Shown here: positions 37,276-46,317 of the stretch, in pieces
Layout: each line of letters opens with the position of its first letter
How positions within the stretch are numbered: the stretch's first letter is position 1
Origin: Stieleria bergensis
GTDB lineage: Bacteria > Planctomycetota > Planctomycetia > Pirellulales > Pirellulaceae
Direction of reading: 5' to 3'
NCBI GenBank assembly: GCA_007745635.1
Contig: CP036272.1
Span: 2,537,266-2,601,265 of the forward strand
Length of the DNA: 64,000 bases
The notes under the pieces: model-generated
Told to the model about the DNA's origin: nothing
Databases searched by the model: none
Seen by the model: the letters and a program-made list of their open reading frames with translations, nothing else
Program-made: the position numbers and the translations under genes

Positions 37276-38622
37276 CTATTCAGGCCGGGCGGCAAACTCT
37301 GCCATCAGTTGGTGGTTCTCCGTTGTCCAGACACGGACGGTCCCGTGACGATCTCCGGCGGCAATCAGTCGTTCGTCGAACGAGACTGCAGCGCTCAAGT
37401 TTGCTGCTTGGCCTTCGGTGTCACCGGGTGAAAAACGCTTGGGTTCGCCAGCGTTATGAGCAATGATCGACAGCAGGTAAGGGTCTCCACTTGCGATCGC
37501 CACCCGCTGTGTTTGCGGCAGCAATCCGATTTGGTAGACGGCTTCTTGTTGGCGAGCAAACTCTCGGACGGTTTTTCCGTCTTCCACTCGCCAACGCATA
37601 AGCTTTCCATCTGATCCGCCGGAGAACACGTCATCTCCTTTGGGGGCAAAGCAAACACTGTAAACATTGCCGTCGTGGCCGGTGTAGCTGGTCAATCGCT
37701 TATTCGACTCCAAGTCAAAGACCTTTGCAGTATGATCACGACTGGCCGACGCCAGACGCGTGCTGGCTTGATTCCAGGTAATCTGCTGCACCCAGTCGGA
37801 GTGATTGGCAAAACGATGCGTTCGGATCCAGCTGTCTGTCTCGAACACTTGCACGGTGCCATCTGCCCCTGCGGTGGCTAGTTTGCGGCCGTCAGGACTG
37901 AAGCGAGCGCTGAAACACATGTCATCGGATCGATGCAGAACTCGCAGGACCTGCGATGTGTTTTGGTCAATGATGCGGACCTCTCCCAGGCGTCCTGGAA
38001 TGCCGCCAGCGACGGCTAGTAAAGGGCGACTGGGGTGCATATCGATGCAGCGAATTCGTGGTGGCAGATTGGGGATGCGTTTTGTCAGCGTTCGTTCCGG
38101 AATGTTCCAAACCAGCAGTTCGCGATAGCCGCTGACGTACAGCTCTGTGTGACTCTTGCTGAATGCCAACGCTGTCACTGGAATTGAACGCAGGTAGTGC
38201 CCAGGAGCAGCCGGATGCTGAATGCCGGGCACGATTGAAATCAAGGAAGCCTTGGGGTTCAAGTCGTCGTAGGTTGCCTCCTGATCTAGCCAGCGGGCAA
38301 ACAGTTCTCGTTGTTGCTTGGGCAGTGAGTCGCCGTCGGGTGGCATTCGAAAGTCGTCATCTTCGGACTCGATGCGGTCAACGATCTCATCAGCGCCCAC
38401 CACCATGGCGCGTTCAAAGCTATCCACACGGTAGTCTCCAGAAGATTTCTTGGGACCGTGGCAGGGTTGGCACTTGGCAATCAAGACGGGTGCAATGTCG
38501 TTACGGAATGAAACCACATCGTCGCCGCAAACGCAGGGTTGCCAGGCGGGGTGGATAAGCAATAGGCAGGCCAGGGTCAAGCCTGCACAACGTCGTACTA
38601 AAGGAGGCATCTGGGAAATCAT
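37276..38622 (-). CDS. Cytochrome (PSCyt1-like) fused to WD40 propeller
   Basis: A 448-residue secreted protein. After a signal peptide (about 1-33) a short planctomycete cytochrome domain carries CQPCH (near 53-57). From about residue 140 on, seven WD40-type blades follow (for example HSDWVQQITWNQASTRLASASRDHTAKVFD). WD40 fused to such a haem domain is common in planctomycetes, and the propeller may dock partner proteins. ATG 38622 starts one base after the stop of the upstream cytochrome gene. It is the last gene of a five-gene operon. Confidence 0.88.
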   Translation of the reverse strand: MISQMPPLVRRCAGLTLACLLLIHPAWQPCVCGDDVVSFRNDIAPVLIAKCQPCHGPKKSSGDYRVDSFERAMVVGADEIVDRIESEDDDFRMPPDGDSLPKQQRELFARWLDQEATYDDLNPKASLISIVPGIQHPAAPGHYLRSIPVTALAFSKSHTELYVSGYRELLVWNIPERTLTKRIPNLPPRIRCIDMHPSRPLLAVAGGIPGRLGEVRIIDQNTSQVLRVLHRSDDMCFSARFSPDGRKLATAGADGTVQVFETDSWIRTHRFANHSDWVQQITWNQASTRLASASRDHTAKVFDLESNKRLTSYTGHDGNVYSVCFAPKGDDVFSGGSDGKLMRWRVEDGKTVREFARQQEAVYQIGLLPQTQRVAIASGDPYLLSIIAHNAGEPKRFSPGDTEGQAANLSAAVSFDERLIAAGDRHGTVRVWTTENHQLMAEFAARPE

Positions 38623-38623
38623 T

Positions 38624-41143
38624 TCAATGTTGAAACAGGAATTCGTCTTGATTGATCAATGCCCAGAGAATGTCTTCCAACGCGCTGCCTGGATCTTCTG
38701 AGCGACTCAAGTAATCCAGTCCAATTTGCAATTCCTGAGCATTGGGGGCTCGGGAAAAGGCACGCAGGTAAAGTTCCTTTAAGATTTGATCGTGAGGTTC
38801 GCCAGCGGCAAGGCTGCGGTGAATTCGGTTTTGCTTGCTGGAAACCATGCGATGGACGGTTCCGCCATTAAAGAGCTCTAGCGCTTGCCCCAGACTAGAA
38901 TCGGTTCCCCGTTCGCATTGGCAAACGGTTTGTCGTTCCGGCATGCCGAAGACTTTTAGAAATTCAATCTCTCCAATCTGGCCGCGATTGTGTTCCTTTA
39001 GATCAGGGGCCGGCAACTGCGTTGCTTTTGTATCGGGATGCACCGAGACAAACCGCTCTGGCACTCCCGTGACTTCCCCCAGCGCATCGAGCAATTGCTC
39101 GGCGGTCAACCTGCGCGGTTGAAAGTGCGAATAGAACCGAGCATCATCGACATTGTAGCGGTTGGTTTCTGCCGTCGCTTGGTAGGTGTTGGAGTTCACG
39201 ATCGTGCGAATGATGTGACGGCGATCGAATTTGTGATCGGTGAAGTCTTTGGCCAAGGCCTCCAGGAGCGGTCCGTTGGCCGGAGGGTTGCTGTCCCGAT
39301 GGTCATCGAACGGTTCCACAATGCCCCGTCCCAGTAAGTAGGCGGCGATGCGATTGACTTCTACCTTGGCAAAGAAGGGGTTGCCGGCAGAGGTCAGCCA
39401 CTGAGCAAAGGCCTCTCGGCGATCGGTCGACTGCGAGACCAAGTCGTGCTCTTGAGCGGCTGGTAACCAAGGGCTCACCGGTTGTCCGCTGACCGGATGC
39501 TTGACTTCGCCTTCACGGCGCATCCAAACCACCGCTTCATCGCCGCGACCGGTTTGCCGCGTCGCCACACGATGAAAGAACGCACTGAGGCCATAATAGT
39601 TGTCCTGAGTCCAACGCTCGTAGGGATGGTTGTGGCACTTGGCGCAGCCAATTCGAGTTCCCAGGAACAGTTGGGAGGTGGATTCAGTGATGTCGGAGGT
39701 GTCTGAACCTGTGCGATAAAAATTGCCCGCCGGGTTGCTGAGCGTGCTGCCAGAGGCCAACAGGATTTCACGAGCAAACTGATCATACGGTTGATTGTTG
39801 GCAACCGATTGCTTGATCCAGCGGTGAAACTTCAAGACACCGCTGTGCCCCATTTGTCTGGTGGACAGTTTCAGCAGATCGCCCCATTTCTGACTCCAAA
39901 ACAGAGCGTGTTCATCTGATGCCAGTAGCTGGTCGATCAGTTGGGGACGTTTCTCTGAGGACGGATCGGCTAGAAAGGCCTCCGTTTGTTCGACCGACGG
40001 CAACAGGCCGGTCAGATCCAAAGAGACTCGCCGTAGAAAGACTTCGTCACTGCAGATCTTTGCCGGCAGATACTGGAACTGTTTCAGACGCTGGTAAACC
40101 AGTTCGTCCACATAGCTCTTGGGCTCAGGAGCCTGCCAATCAAAATTGGGCACCGTATCAATGAAGCCCAGGACCGTGCTCTCGATCTGATCAAGAAAGC
40201 GAGCGATGACGGCGACTTCGCCACGACGTTGTCCCACTGCCAACCCATGACGGCTCACTTTGCAAATGGTGTCGTCGGAGGATTCAAAGACCGCCAAGTG
40301 CGTGACGTCACGTTTGGAGCCATCGTCGAAATAAGCGGTGACACGCATCTGTTGCACGTGATGTGGACGACGCAGGAACCGTCCTTCACCCGGCTCCAAA
40401 CGAATCGACGTGCACCTCGCAGGCTCTGGATCAACTTGGCATCCTTCCCGAATCCACTGGACCAGTCGCTGGTATTCGACGTCATCGGGACGCAACCTCT
40501 GTCCACCACCGTGGGCGATTTCAGTTCGTGGTTTGGCTAGAAGCAGGCTCTGCTGAGGTTCCAATAGATTGACACGGCGGCCAAATTCCTCTTCCACAAT
40601 CGTGCGGTAGTCCAGGCTTGGATCAAAGGCACGCAAGGAAAGTCGGAAACCGCCTTTGCCATGAGGTGATCCATGACAGGCGCCCATGCTGCAGCCCGTC
40701 TTCGACAAAATCGGCAGGGTTTGGAAGTGGAAGGAAACGGGGTCGGGTGACTCTGCGTTCGTTACAGCGAGCTTCATTTCGATGCTTGCATCGCCAGCCT
40801 TCGCGCGAATCGTTGTTTCGCCGTTGGACTTGGGAACCACGGCGCCGCGTTGATTCACGGTCGCGATCTCTGGTTGATCCAGCTGATAACTCGCGGCCCG
40901 AGTCAGGTCGGCCACTGATCCATCGGCGTACAATCCGGTGACGATCAACTGTAACTGCTGATGTTTTCCATCGAGCGTAAACGTCTTCGGGGAGATCACC
41001 AGTTTGACTGGCTGGCCGACTTGAATCGTGTCAATCTTGAGATCAGCTTCCTCATGCAGTTCGTTTTCCGCTTGCAGGGGCGTGCCAGACACAACGATCA
41101 GAAGAACGAGCACTGACTTGGCAATGAGCTTTTGGATGGTCAT
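38624..41143 (-). CDS. DUF1549/DUF1553 haem c protein with Ig-like (BIG2) N-terminus
   Basis: An 839-residue secreted protein. I start it at ATG 41143, which overlaps the previous stop (ATGA); 41203 is an unneeded extension. After a signal peptide, BIG2/Ig-like beta domains (about 40-140) precede an unusual CSMGACH motif (CX4CH, about 165-171) and the DUF1549 domain (for example LDLTGLLPSVEQTEAFLADP). A classic haem site CAKCH follows (about 535-540), then DUF1553 with the C-terminal ALINQDEFLFQH. Such proteins are a planctomycete hallmark and probably act as extracytoplasmic cytochromes with an unknown enzymatic role. A DUF1501 gene upstream is the usual companion. Confidence 0.92.
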   Translation of the reverse strand: MTIQKLIAKSVLVLLIVVSGTPLQAENELHEEADLKIDTIQVGQPVKLVISPKTFTLDGKHQQLQLIVTGLYADGSVADLTRAASYQLDQPEIATVNQRGAVVPKSNGETTIRAKAGDASIEMKLAVTNAESPDPVSFHFQTLPILSKTGCSMGACHGSPHGKGGFRLSLRAFDPSLDYRTIVEEEFGRRVNLLEPQQSLLLAKPRTEIAHGGGQRLRPDDVEYQRLVQWIREGCQVDPEPARCTSIRLEPGEGRFLRRPHHVQQMRVTAYFDDGSKRDVTHLAVFESSDDTICKVSRHGLAVGQRRGEVAVIARFLDQIESTVLGFIDTVPNFDWQAPEPKSYVDELVYQRLKQFQYLPAKICSDEVFLRRVSLDLTGLLPSVEQTEAFLADPSSEKRPQLIDQLLASDEHALFWSQKWGDLLKLSTRQMGHSGVLKFHRWIKQSVANNQPYDQFAREILLASGSTLSNPAGNFYRTGSDTSDITESTSQLFLGTRIGCAKCHNHPYERWTQDNYYGLSAFFHRVATRQTGRGDEAVVWMRREGEVKHPVSGQPVSPWLPAAQEHDLVSQSTDRREAFAQWLTSAGNPFFAKVEVNRIAAYLLGRGIVEPFDDHRDSNPPANGPLLEALAKDFTDHKFDRRHIIRTIVNSNTYQATAETNRYNVDDARFYSHFQPRRLTAEQLLDALGEVTGVPERFVSVHPDTKATQLPAPDLKEHNRGQIGEIEFLKVFGMPERQTVCQCERGTDSSLGQALELFNGGTVHRMVSSKQNRIHRSLAAGEPHDQILKELYLRAFSRAPNAQELQIGLDYLSRSEDPGSALEDILWALINQDEFLFQH

Positions 41144-42513
41144 TTCTTTGCTCCCTCTTGTTTGATGAACGCAAAACAGGTTCCATCGAGTCCAGGAGGC
41201 CATTGCGTGATGCCTTTAGAGACTCGCTTCAGTTGCTGGGGTGTTCGCACGGGGGTTGTATAGGTTTTGCCATCCAGGGTTGCCGTGGCTTGGAACTGAA
41301 ACGTTAGCAGCGGGTTTGCCGATGCGGGCGAGCGGAGTTGCAACTTGGCTTCGATGTCGTTGCGTTTTTTTGGAATGATGTTGTCCTTGAGTGTCAGTTC
41401 TGGGCAGGTGATGGTGATCGGCCCGTCGTAGCGAAATCTTGTCACCCGAAACCGAACCTTGAACTCGTCCTCTGGCTTGATCACGTGCCGATCTTTAGAA
41501 CCGCCATCAAGTTGCACAACAAATGGAGCTTGATCCGTCGAGATATTGAGGTCAAAGGGCAAACCGACGCGCTCGACCAAATCGTAAGCATGCAACTGGT
41601 ATTGGCCAGCTTGCGTGACTTTGAATCGTAGCGGTTCATCCGAAGTGTCGCCTGTGCCGGTCTGGGCAACTCGCTGCCCAGCGGTGTTATGCAGTTCCAT
41701 TAGCAACATGGCAGAGGAACCGATCGCCCGAGTCTGTGGTGTGACCGTCAGGTATTGATCGGATTCCAATTCCAGAGGGATCGGGGACGCGGTTTGCTGG
41801 GTGATGAACTCGGCTGCCGTTGGATCAGAAGTGATCAGCGGATTCGATGAGACACGGACACAGCATTGCCCACCACCACGCCATTGATTGTCGTGGACTT
41901 CCACTGTGTACGTGCCCGTTGCCGGCGCTCGAAACGAGAGCTGTGGATCAAAGCCAATGACTTCGTCATCGTCTGCGGAGGCTACGGTGGTGCCCGCTTC
42001 ATTCTTGACGCTCATGATCAGATCGGTGTCCTGATTCAGACGCCGTGACCACGCTTCACAGTAGAACGTTTGTCCCTGTTTCGCTGTGAATGTCTGGATG
42101 CAGGGACGATTGTTCTCCAGTCGCAAGCTTTTTGTCGTTGGTTCGGTGTCCAGCAACAGCATCGCCGGTGCAGAGATGCCATCACGGTTAGCAAGCCGGA
42201 TCGCGCAAACGCCCGCTGAGGCTTGATCGGTTACGGTGACCGAAAAACGTCGTTCCCGTGAGTTGTCTTTGCTTTGTTTGGGATCCTCTGGTTCAGCCAC
42301 GGTCCAGGTGATAGGGGCGTTGGACCAGAGAATCGGTTCCCGCCCGTCTTGGGTCAGGCGATCGCCGAAGACAGTGACCAGAGTGGTTTGACCAATGGTC
42401 AGGTTCAGCGGTTCGATGCGGTGAATGACCGGTTCAGCGCTGGCTTGGCCGGCGAGACAAAGGAACGCCAAGGCAATCATGGCCCAGGGGCGAGAGAAGG
42501 CACCAAAACTCAT
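41140..42513 (-). CDS. Secreted PPC-domain protein with IPT-like N-terminus
   Basis: A 457-residue protein with a signal peptide (about 1-26). The first ~100 residues resemble an IPT/TIG fold (IEPLNLTIGQTTLVTVFGDRL). Two bacterial pre-peptidase C-terminal (PPC) beta domains follow, visible as GQTFYCEAWSRRLNQDTDLI... with PATGTYTVEVHD (about 140-230), and a second at 260-330 (YDLVERVGLPFDL). PPC domains bind or guide carbohydrate and proteins; no catalytic domain is present. It overlaps the neighbours on both sides by 4 nt. It may be the adhesive component of the five-gene redox operon. Confidence 0.8.
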   Translation of the reverse strand: MSFGAFSRPWAMIALAFLCLAGQASAEPVIHRIEPLNLTIGQTTLVTVFGDRLTQDGREPILWSNAPITWTVAEPEDPKQSKDNSRERRFSVTVTDQASAGVCAIRLANRDGISAPAMLLLDTEPTTKSLRLENNRPCIQTFTAKQGQTFYCEAWSRRLNQDTDLIMSVKNEAGTTVASADDDEVIGFDPQLSFRAPATGTYTVEVHDNQWRGGGQCCVRVSSNPLITSDPTAAEFITQQTASPIPLELESDQYLTVTPQTRAIGSSAMLLMELHNTAGQRVAQTGTGDTSDEPLRFKVTQAGQYQLHAYDLVERVGLPFDLNISTDQAPFVVQLDGGSKDRHVIKPEDEFKVRFRVTRFRYDGPITITCPELTLKDNIIPKKRNDIEAKLQLRSPASANPLLTFQFQATATLDGKTYTTPVRTPQQLKRVSKGITQWPPGLDGTCFAFIKQEGAKK

Positions 42514-43424
42514 CGCGTGTGAACCTCCGGGGCTGATTCCGCAGGTGGCACATCGACTAAATATAAGTCCATCTGTCCATCTCGCTCACTGACATAAACA
42601 AGCTGTTGGCTGTTGGGATGCCAATTGGGATAGTCGTCGCGTTCGGAGTTGTTGGTGACTCTGACGACTCGGCTGCCATCGAGGTTCATCACGTAGACTT
42701 CGTAATTGCCATCTCGCGTGCTGACAAAACAAATGCGTTTTCCATCCGGAGAAACTCGTGGACGAATGTCCATCAACCGGTTGTTGGTCAGTCTGGTTTC
42801 GTTACTGCCATCGGTGTCGCGGATGTAAATTTCGTAGTTGTGTTCGCGGCTGTTGGAAAACACCAGCCGTTTTCCGTCGGGAGTGAATCCGGGCCAGTGA
42901 GTCATGCCTTCGATTTCGGTCACCTGTTGCTTGTCTTTGCCTTCTAGGTTGACCGACCAGAGTTGCATGGGGCCTTTTTCTGCAAAGGCATAGATCACGC
43001 GTTGACCGTCGGGAGTGAACGTTGGTGTGCGGTAGGCACCGCGACCGCTATGGGAGATGGACACCTCCTTTTCAGACTCCAAGTCACGAATCACCAGTTT
43101 TCCGGTCAGGTTTCCCGTGCACTGATCGAATGAGACGTAACGACCATCAGGCGAAAAGGCGATCTCCGTTTGATGGCTGCGTTCTTCGCCGAACAGCGGT
43201 TCGGGGGCACTGCTCAGATCATCCATTGGGATCTGCACCGCGCGGATCAGGTCTTCACGCTGGTCATAGCTGTAGACCAGTGTCTTGCCTTCGTGAATGA
43301 AAAGAGGGTCCCGTTTGATGTTGCCGTCGTGGGTGAGTTTGATTTCGTCAGCGGCCACAGGAAGGTTAGCCGAGTGAATGATCAGCAAGAGTCCGGCAAG
43401 CGTTTGCAGTTTAAACCAGTTCAT
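42510..43424 (-). CDS. TolB-like PD40 beta-propeller protein
   Basis: A 304-residue protein with a signal peptide (about 1-25). Six PD40/TolB-type blades are clear, each ending in a SPDGKRICFVSTRDGN-like sequence (about 75-290), enough for a six-bladed propeller. It has no enzyme motifs, so it is likely a binding or scaffolding protein in the periplasm. It overlaps the PPC-domain gene downstream by 4 nt and the DUF1501 gene upstream by 14 nt, so the operon is translationally coupled. Confidence 0.85.
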   Translation of the reverse strand: MNWFKLQTLAGLLLIIHSANLPVAADEIKLTHDGNIKRDPLFIHEGKTLVYSYDQREDLIRAVQIPMDDLSSAPEPLFGEERSHQTEIAFSPDGRYVSFDQCTGNLTGKLVIRDLESEKEVSISHSGRGAYRTPTFTPDGQRVIYAFAEKGPMQLWSVNLEGKDKQQVTEIEGMTHWPGFTPDGKRLVFSNSREHNYEIYIRDTDGSNETRLTNNRLMDIRPRVSPDGKRICFVSTRDGNYEVYVMNLDGSRVVRVTNNSERDDYPNWHPNSQQLVYVSERDGQMDLYLVDVPPAESAPEVHTR

Positions 43425-44754
43425 GAATCAAGCTCCCGCCGTCAAGCACCTTCAATTCCGCACGTCGTTTGGCTCCAATGCCGCACAATTCGGCGATCGT
43501 TGTACCGACTTGTAAGGGGGTGATGGGCCGCGTGATCGGATGCTCGGCACGCGGGTCGCTCTCTCCGATGCATCTGCCGGGTTCGATTCCACCGCCGGCC
43601 CAAATCGAGAAGTAGCAATGCTGATGGTGTTCGCGGGCAGCTCGATTGCTAATTCGAGGTGTGCGGCCAAATTCGCCCATCGCGATTAGCAACGTCTCGT
43701 CCAGCATGCCACGATCTTGTAAGTCGTCGATCAACGCCGAGTAAGCGCGGTCCAAAATGGGACAGTGTCGGTCTTGCAGTAACTCGAAATTGAAAATATG
43801 CGTGTCCCAGCCAAAGTCACAGTTGGGCGAAAAGGTCTCGACGTATTCGCTCCAGTTAACCTGGATGTAGGGGACTCGGGCCTCGGCCAGTCTTCGCGCC
43901 AGCAGGCAGCCTTGGCCAAACGTGGTCTGTCCATAGCGGCCACGTGTTTTGTCGGATTCTTGTGTTAAGTCAAATGCTTGCCGAGCTTCTGCATCTGCAA
44001 GCAATCCGTAGGCACTTTGATGGGTTCGATTCCATTGTTCAATCCCAGCGGAATCAAGTTGCCGACGAGCGTTGTCGAGTTGATTGAGGAGCGCTTTGCG
44101 GTTTTGGATGCGTTTAGGAGTGATGCCTTCCAGCAGATCGAGTTGTGGAATACTGACATGCCCGCGTTCGTCGGCGCGTACCAAGAACGGATCATAAGCT
44201 TTGCCCAGTGTCCCGCCACCGTAGCCTTCAATGCGCCGAGGCAAGTCGCGAGGAATCCCGCGTCCCACATAGAAAAAAGGAGGCAAGGCTTCGGTAGACC
44301 CACGGTCCTTGGCAACGATGGCACCAAAGTTCGGTTGGATCGGACCGGCATTTTCTTCGTAACCTGTCAGTCCAACCGTACCAGCACCAGGGTGTCCGCC
44401 GTTGGTGGTGACCATGGACCGAATCACCGTGAACTTGTCGCTTCGGGAGGCCATTTTCGGCAGCAGTTCCGTGAAGTGCATCCCTGAGGTCTTGGTGGGA
44501 ATGGTTCCAAACGGTCCACGGTACTCCATCGGAGCATCCGGCTTGGGGTCAAATGTGTCGATATGGCTGGGGCCGCCCCATAGCCATAGCACAATCACGG
44601 ACTTGACGCGGCCCTCTTGCTGCGCCGCTTGAGCGGCCTGCAACACCTGGTGGGTGGAACCAACGGTGAACGGCACCGCCGCGGCTGTCTTGATGAAGCT
44701 ACGACGAGTCGGGCCCGAACAGTCTTGGGCTTTGAAACTTCCGAATCCAAGCAT
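43411..44754 (-). CDS. DUF1501 family protein (Tat-exported)
   Basis: A 447-residue protein with a twin-arginine leader (TRRSFIKTAA, about 16-25). The DUF1501 fold shows the family stretches VLWLWGGPSHIDTFDPKPDAP (about 55-75), HPGAGTVGLTGYE, and GEFGRTPRISNRAAREHHQH (about 360-380). DUF1501 resembles alkaline-phosphatase/sulfatase-superfamily enzymes, but the usual nucleophile is absent and its activity is unknown. It is the first gene of an operon with the DUF1549/DUF1553 cytochrome, its usual genomic partner. Transcription presumably starts in the 840-bp gap upstream. Confidence 0.92.
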   Translation of the reverse strand: MLGFGSFKAQDCSGPTRRSFIKTAAAVPFTVGSTHQVLQAAQAAQQEGRVKSVIVLWLWGGPSHIDTFDPKPDAPMEYRGPFGTIPTKTSGMHFTELLPKMASRSDKFTVIRSMVTTNGGHPGAGTVGLTGYEENAGPIQPNFGAIVAKDRGSTEALPPFFYVGRGIPRDLPRRIEGYGGGTLGKAYDPFLVRADERGHVSIPQLDLLEGITPKRIQNRKALLNQLDNARRQLDSAGIEQWNRTHQSAYGLLADAEARQAFDLTQESDKTRGRYGQTTFGQGCLLARRLAEARVPYIQVNWSEYVETFSPNCDFGWDTHIFNFELLQDRHCPILDRAYSALIDDLQDRGMLDETLLIAMGEFGRTPRISNRAAREHHQHCYFSIWAGGGIEPGRCIGESDPRAEHPITRPITPLQVGTTIAELCGIGAKRRAELKVLDGGSLIHELV

Positions 44755-45011
44755 GGCGAGTCTCGATCGGTAAGCAGTAATAGGTAGGAATCAGGTGGGA
44801 CTGATAGTTTAACAGACCCTGATCACCGGTTGGATAGAAATCTCCGTCTCGTGGAGCCTTGCCGTGGATTTTTCGCACATCATCTGCGTCTCAAGCCGGG
44901 AGATAGGGCGTCTGCCGTGTCTGACGCAATCCGATGCCGCAATCATCTGATTGCTCACCTTGTTAGTGTTCTGGCAGACGCAGCAACCAGGGAATCTGCG
45001 CAGGCAAATTG

Positions 45012-45037
45012 CCGGGCCGAAGCCACCGGGCCGAAGC
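45012..45037. repeat. Tandem duplication, 14-bp unit, about 1.9 copies
   Basis: The unit CCGGGCCGAAGCCA is repeated almost exactly in the gap upstream of the DUF1501 operon. Confidence 0.8.
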
Positions 45038-45298
45038 AGCACGCCTCAGTGGGAGCGCTGCCTGCGCCAGTCGTGATCCGTGGCATCGTCACTTGGTCGC
45101 CAATCAGTGGTTTTCACGACATCACCGATCTGAGTTTCCTGGCTACCAAGCGGGCGACATGAGATCGTTGACCTGCCCCAGAATTTTGGACCGAGTGCAA
45201 CTCCGTCACCGTTGCGCTTGCTCTTCGTGATGGAGTTCAATGCTCGCCAGTGTCGCAACCACAGCCCTGTCCGAATGGGCTTGGACGCTGGCGCTGGG

Positions 45299-45350
45299 GG
45301 CGTTGGCGGGGGCGCTGGCGGGGGCGCTGGCGGGGGCGCTGGCGGGGGCG
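45299..45350. repeat. 12-bp G-rich tandem repeat, about 4.3 copies
   Basis: The unit GGCGCTGGCGGG is repeated from 45299 to 45350, the first copy with one mismatch. The top strand has many G runs separated by short spacers, so a quadruplex could form. With a unit of 12 all frames stay open, which explains the repetitive open frames here without a real gene. Confidence 0.9.
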
Positions 45351-45438
45351 ATTGTTCTTGTGGCTGGCGATGCGGTTATGTGGGTGTCGGGGAGTCGTCT
45401 ACCAAGTCTAAACAGCAGGAGAGTCTGCTCCGTTGGTG

Positions 45439-45466
45439 TTGAAAAGTAAACTCTTCTCACTAAAAT
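45439..45466 (+). promoter_or_regulatory. Candidate sigma-70-type promoter of PEP-CTERM gene
   Basis: TTGAAA (45439-45444) and TAAAAT (45461-45466) are separated by 16 bp and lie about 130 nt upstream of the ATG. The leader would be long. No transcription data were available. Confidence 0.35.
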
Positions 45467-45594
45467 GCACGAAGCTGTGAATGTTTGTGCCGCTGGCAGA
45501 TTGAGCTGGTTGTGCTTGGCATTGAAGTTGCCCAAAACCTCGTGACTCGCTGAAAGATTCGGCGGATCGTCATTTTCCTGTAACGAGAACCACC

Positions 45595-46263
45595 ATGCAA
45601 CGTTTGACGTTGAGACTGATTGTCGCTGTGCTAATGGCCGGGCTTTTGACCAGTCGAGCCGGTGCTGGAATGATCTATATCAGCGGCGAGATCTCCAATG
45701 GAACTGGCAAACTAGTCATCAGCGATGACTTGGTCTTTGACATGACCACCAATAGTGATCCCTTCATGATGACGCTGGAATGGGAAACGGGACTGGGGAC
45801 AGCGCGGTGGCCCAACCTCTCCAGTGACAGTGATCTGGTTGCCACCACCGGTGGCACGCTGGAGATTGATGCAAACATTCCGTGGAGTGATGAACCATTT
45901 GTCCATAACGTTGGCTCGACCAACGACCGCAGTGACACTCTTAGCAGCGGTCCACTCTTGCTGGGAACCGGAACAAAGACTCGCATCTACTTTAGCGATA
46001 CCTTTCAGCGAGTCCGGGCGCTGTACCAAGGTGGTCGCGACCAAATGATCATCCGAGCAGGTGAATTCGAACTTCCAGAAATTCCCGGATTCGTCCTTCC
46101 AGAAACGCATGCCGAGTCGGTGGTGCTTTCCCGATGGGGAGGGCCTGGCTGGTATCCCGATGCTTCTGAAACGATCCTTCTGAATGCAGTCCCGGAACCG
46201 AGTTCTCTGGCCGTCTTTGCAGTCCTGGGACTGTATGCCGGAGTCCGTCGCCGCCGAAGATAA
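45595..46263 (+). CDS. PEP-CTERM surface protein
   Basis: A 222-residue secreted protein with a signal peptide (about 1-24). The C-terminus ends with a classic PEP-CTERM sorting signal: VPEPSSLAVF (about 198-207), a hydrophobic helix and a basic tail RRRRR. This motif is cut and processed by an exosortase (EpsH/XrtA type), which is not in the window, and it is linked to exopolysaccharide-producing bacteria. The rest is a predicted beta-rich domain with no recognised family. It is alone on the plus strand, convergent with the esterase gene downstream. Confidence 0.88.
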   Translation: MQRLTLRLIVAVLMAGLLTSRAGAGMIYISGEISNGTGKLVISDDLVFDMTTNSDPFMMTLEWETGLGTARWPNLSSDSDLVATTGGTLEIDANIPWSDEPFVHNVGSTNDRSDTLSSGPLLLGTGTKTRIYFSDTFQRVRALYQGGRDQMIIRAGEFELPEIPGFVLPETHAESVVLSRWGGPGWYPDASETILLNAVPEPSSLAVFAVLGLYAGVRRRRR

Positions 46264-46317
46264 GCCTCGACTGGCCAATTTACCGCTGATCCCATTTCGC
46301 CCTTTCAGCTGCGGCCA

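Larger units (their letters stand above)
44755..45594. other. 840-bp divergent region with two short tandem repeats
   Basis: This gap separates the DUF1501 operon (minus) from the PEP-CTERM gene (plus) and holds both promoters. It contains two short duplications (45012-45037 and 45299-45350) and a plausible plus-strand promoter (45439-45466). A minus-strand frame across the 12-bp repeat would encode APAS repeats, but it has no recognisable domain and I do not call it. Confidence 0.65.

Noticed and set aside
45206-45535. 109-codon minus-strand ORF with APAS repeats
   Set aside because: The repetitive part comes from the 12-bp DNA repeat, and the rest shows no motif or family resemblance.
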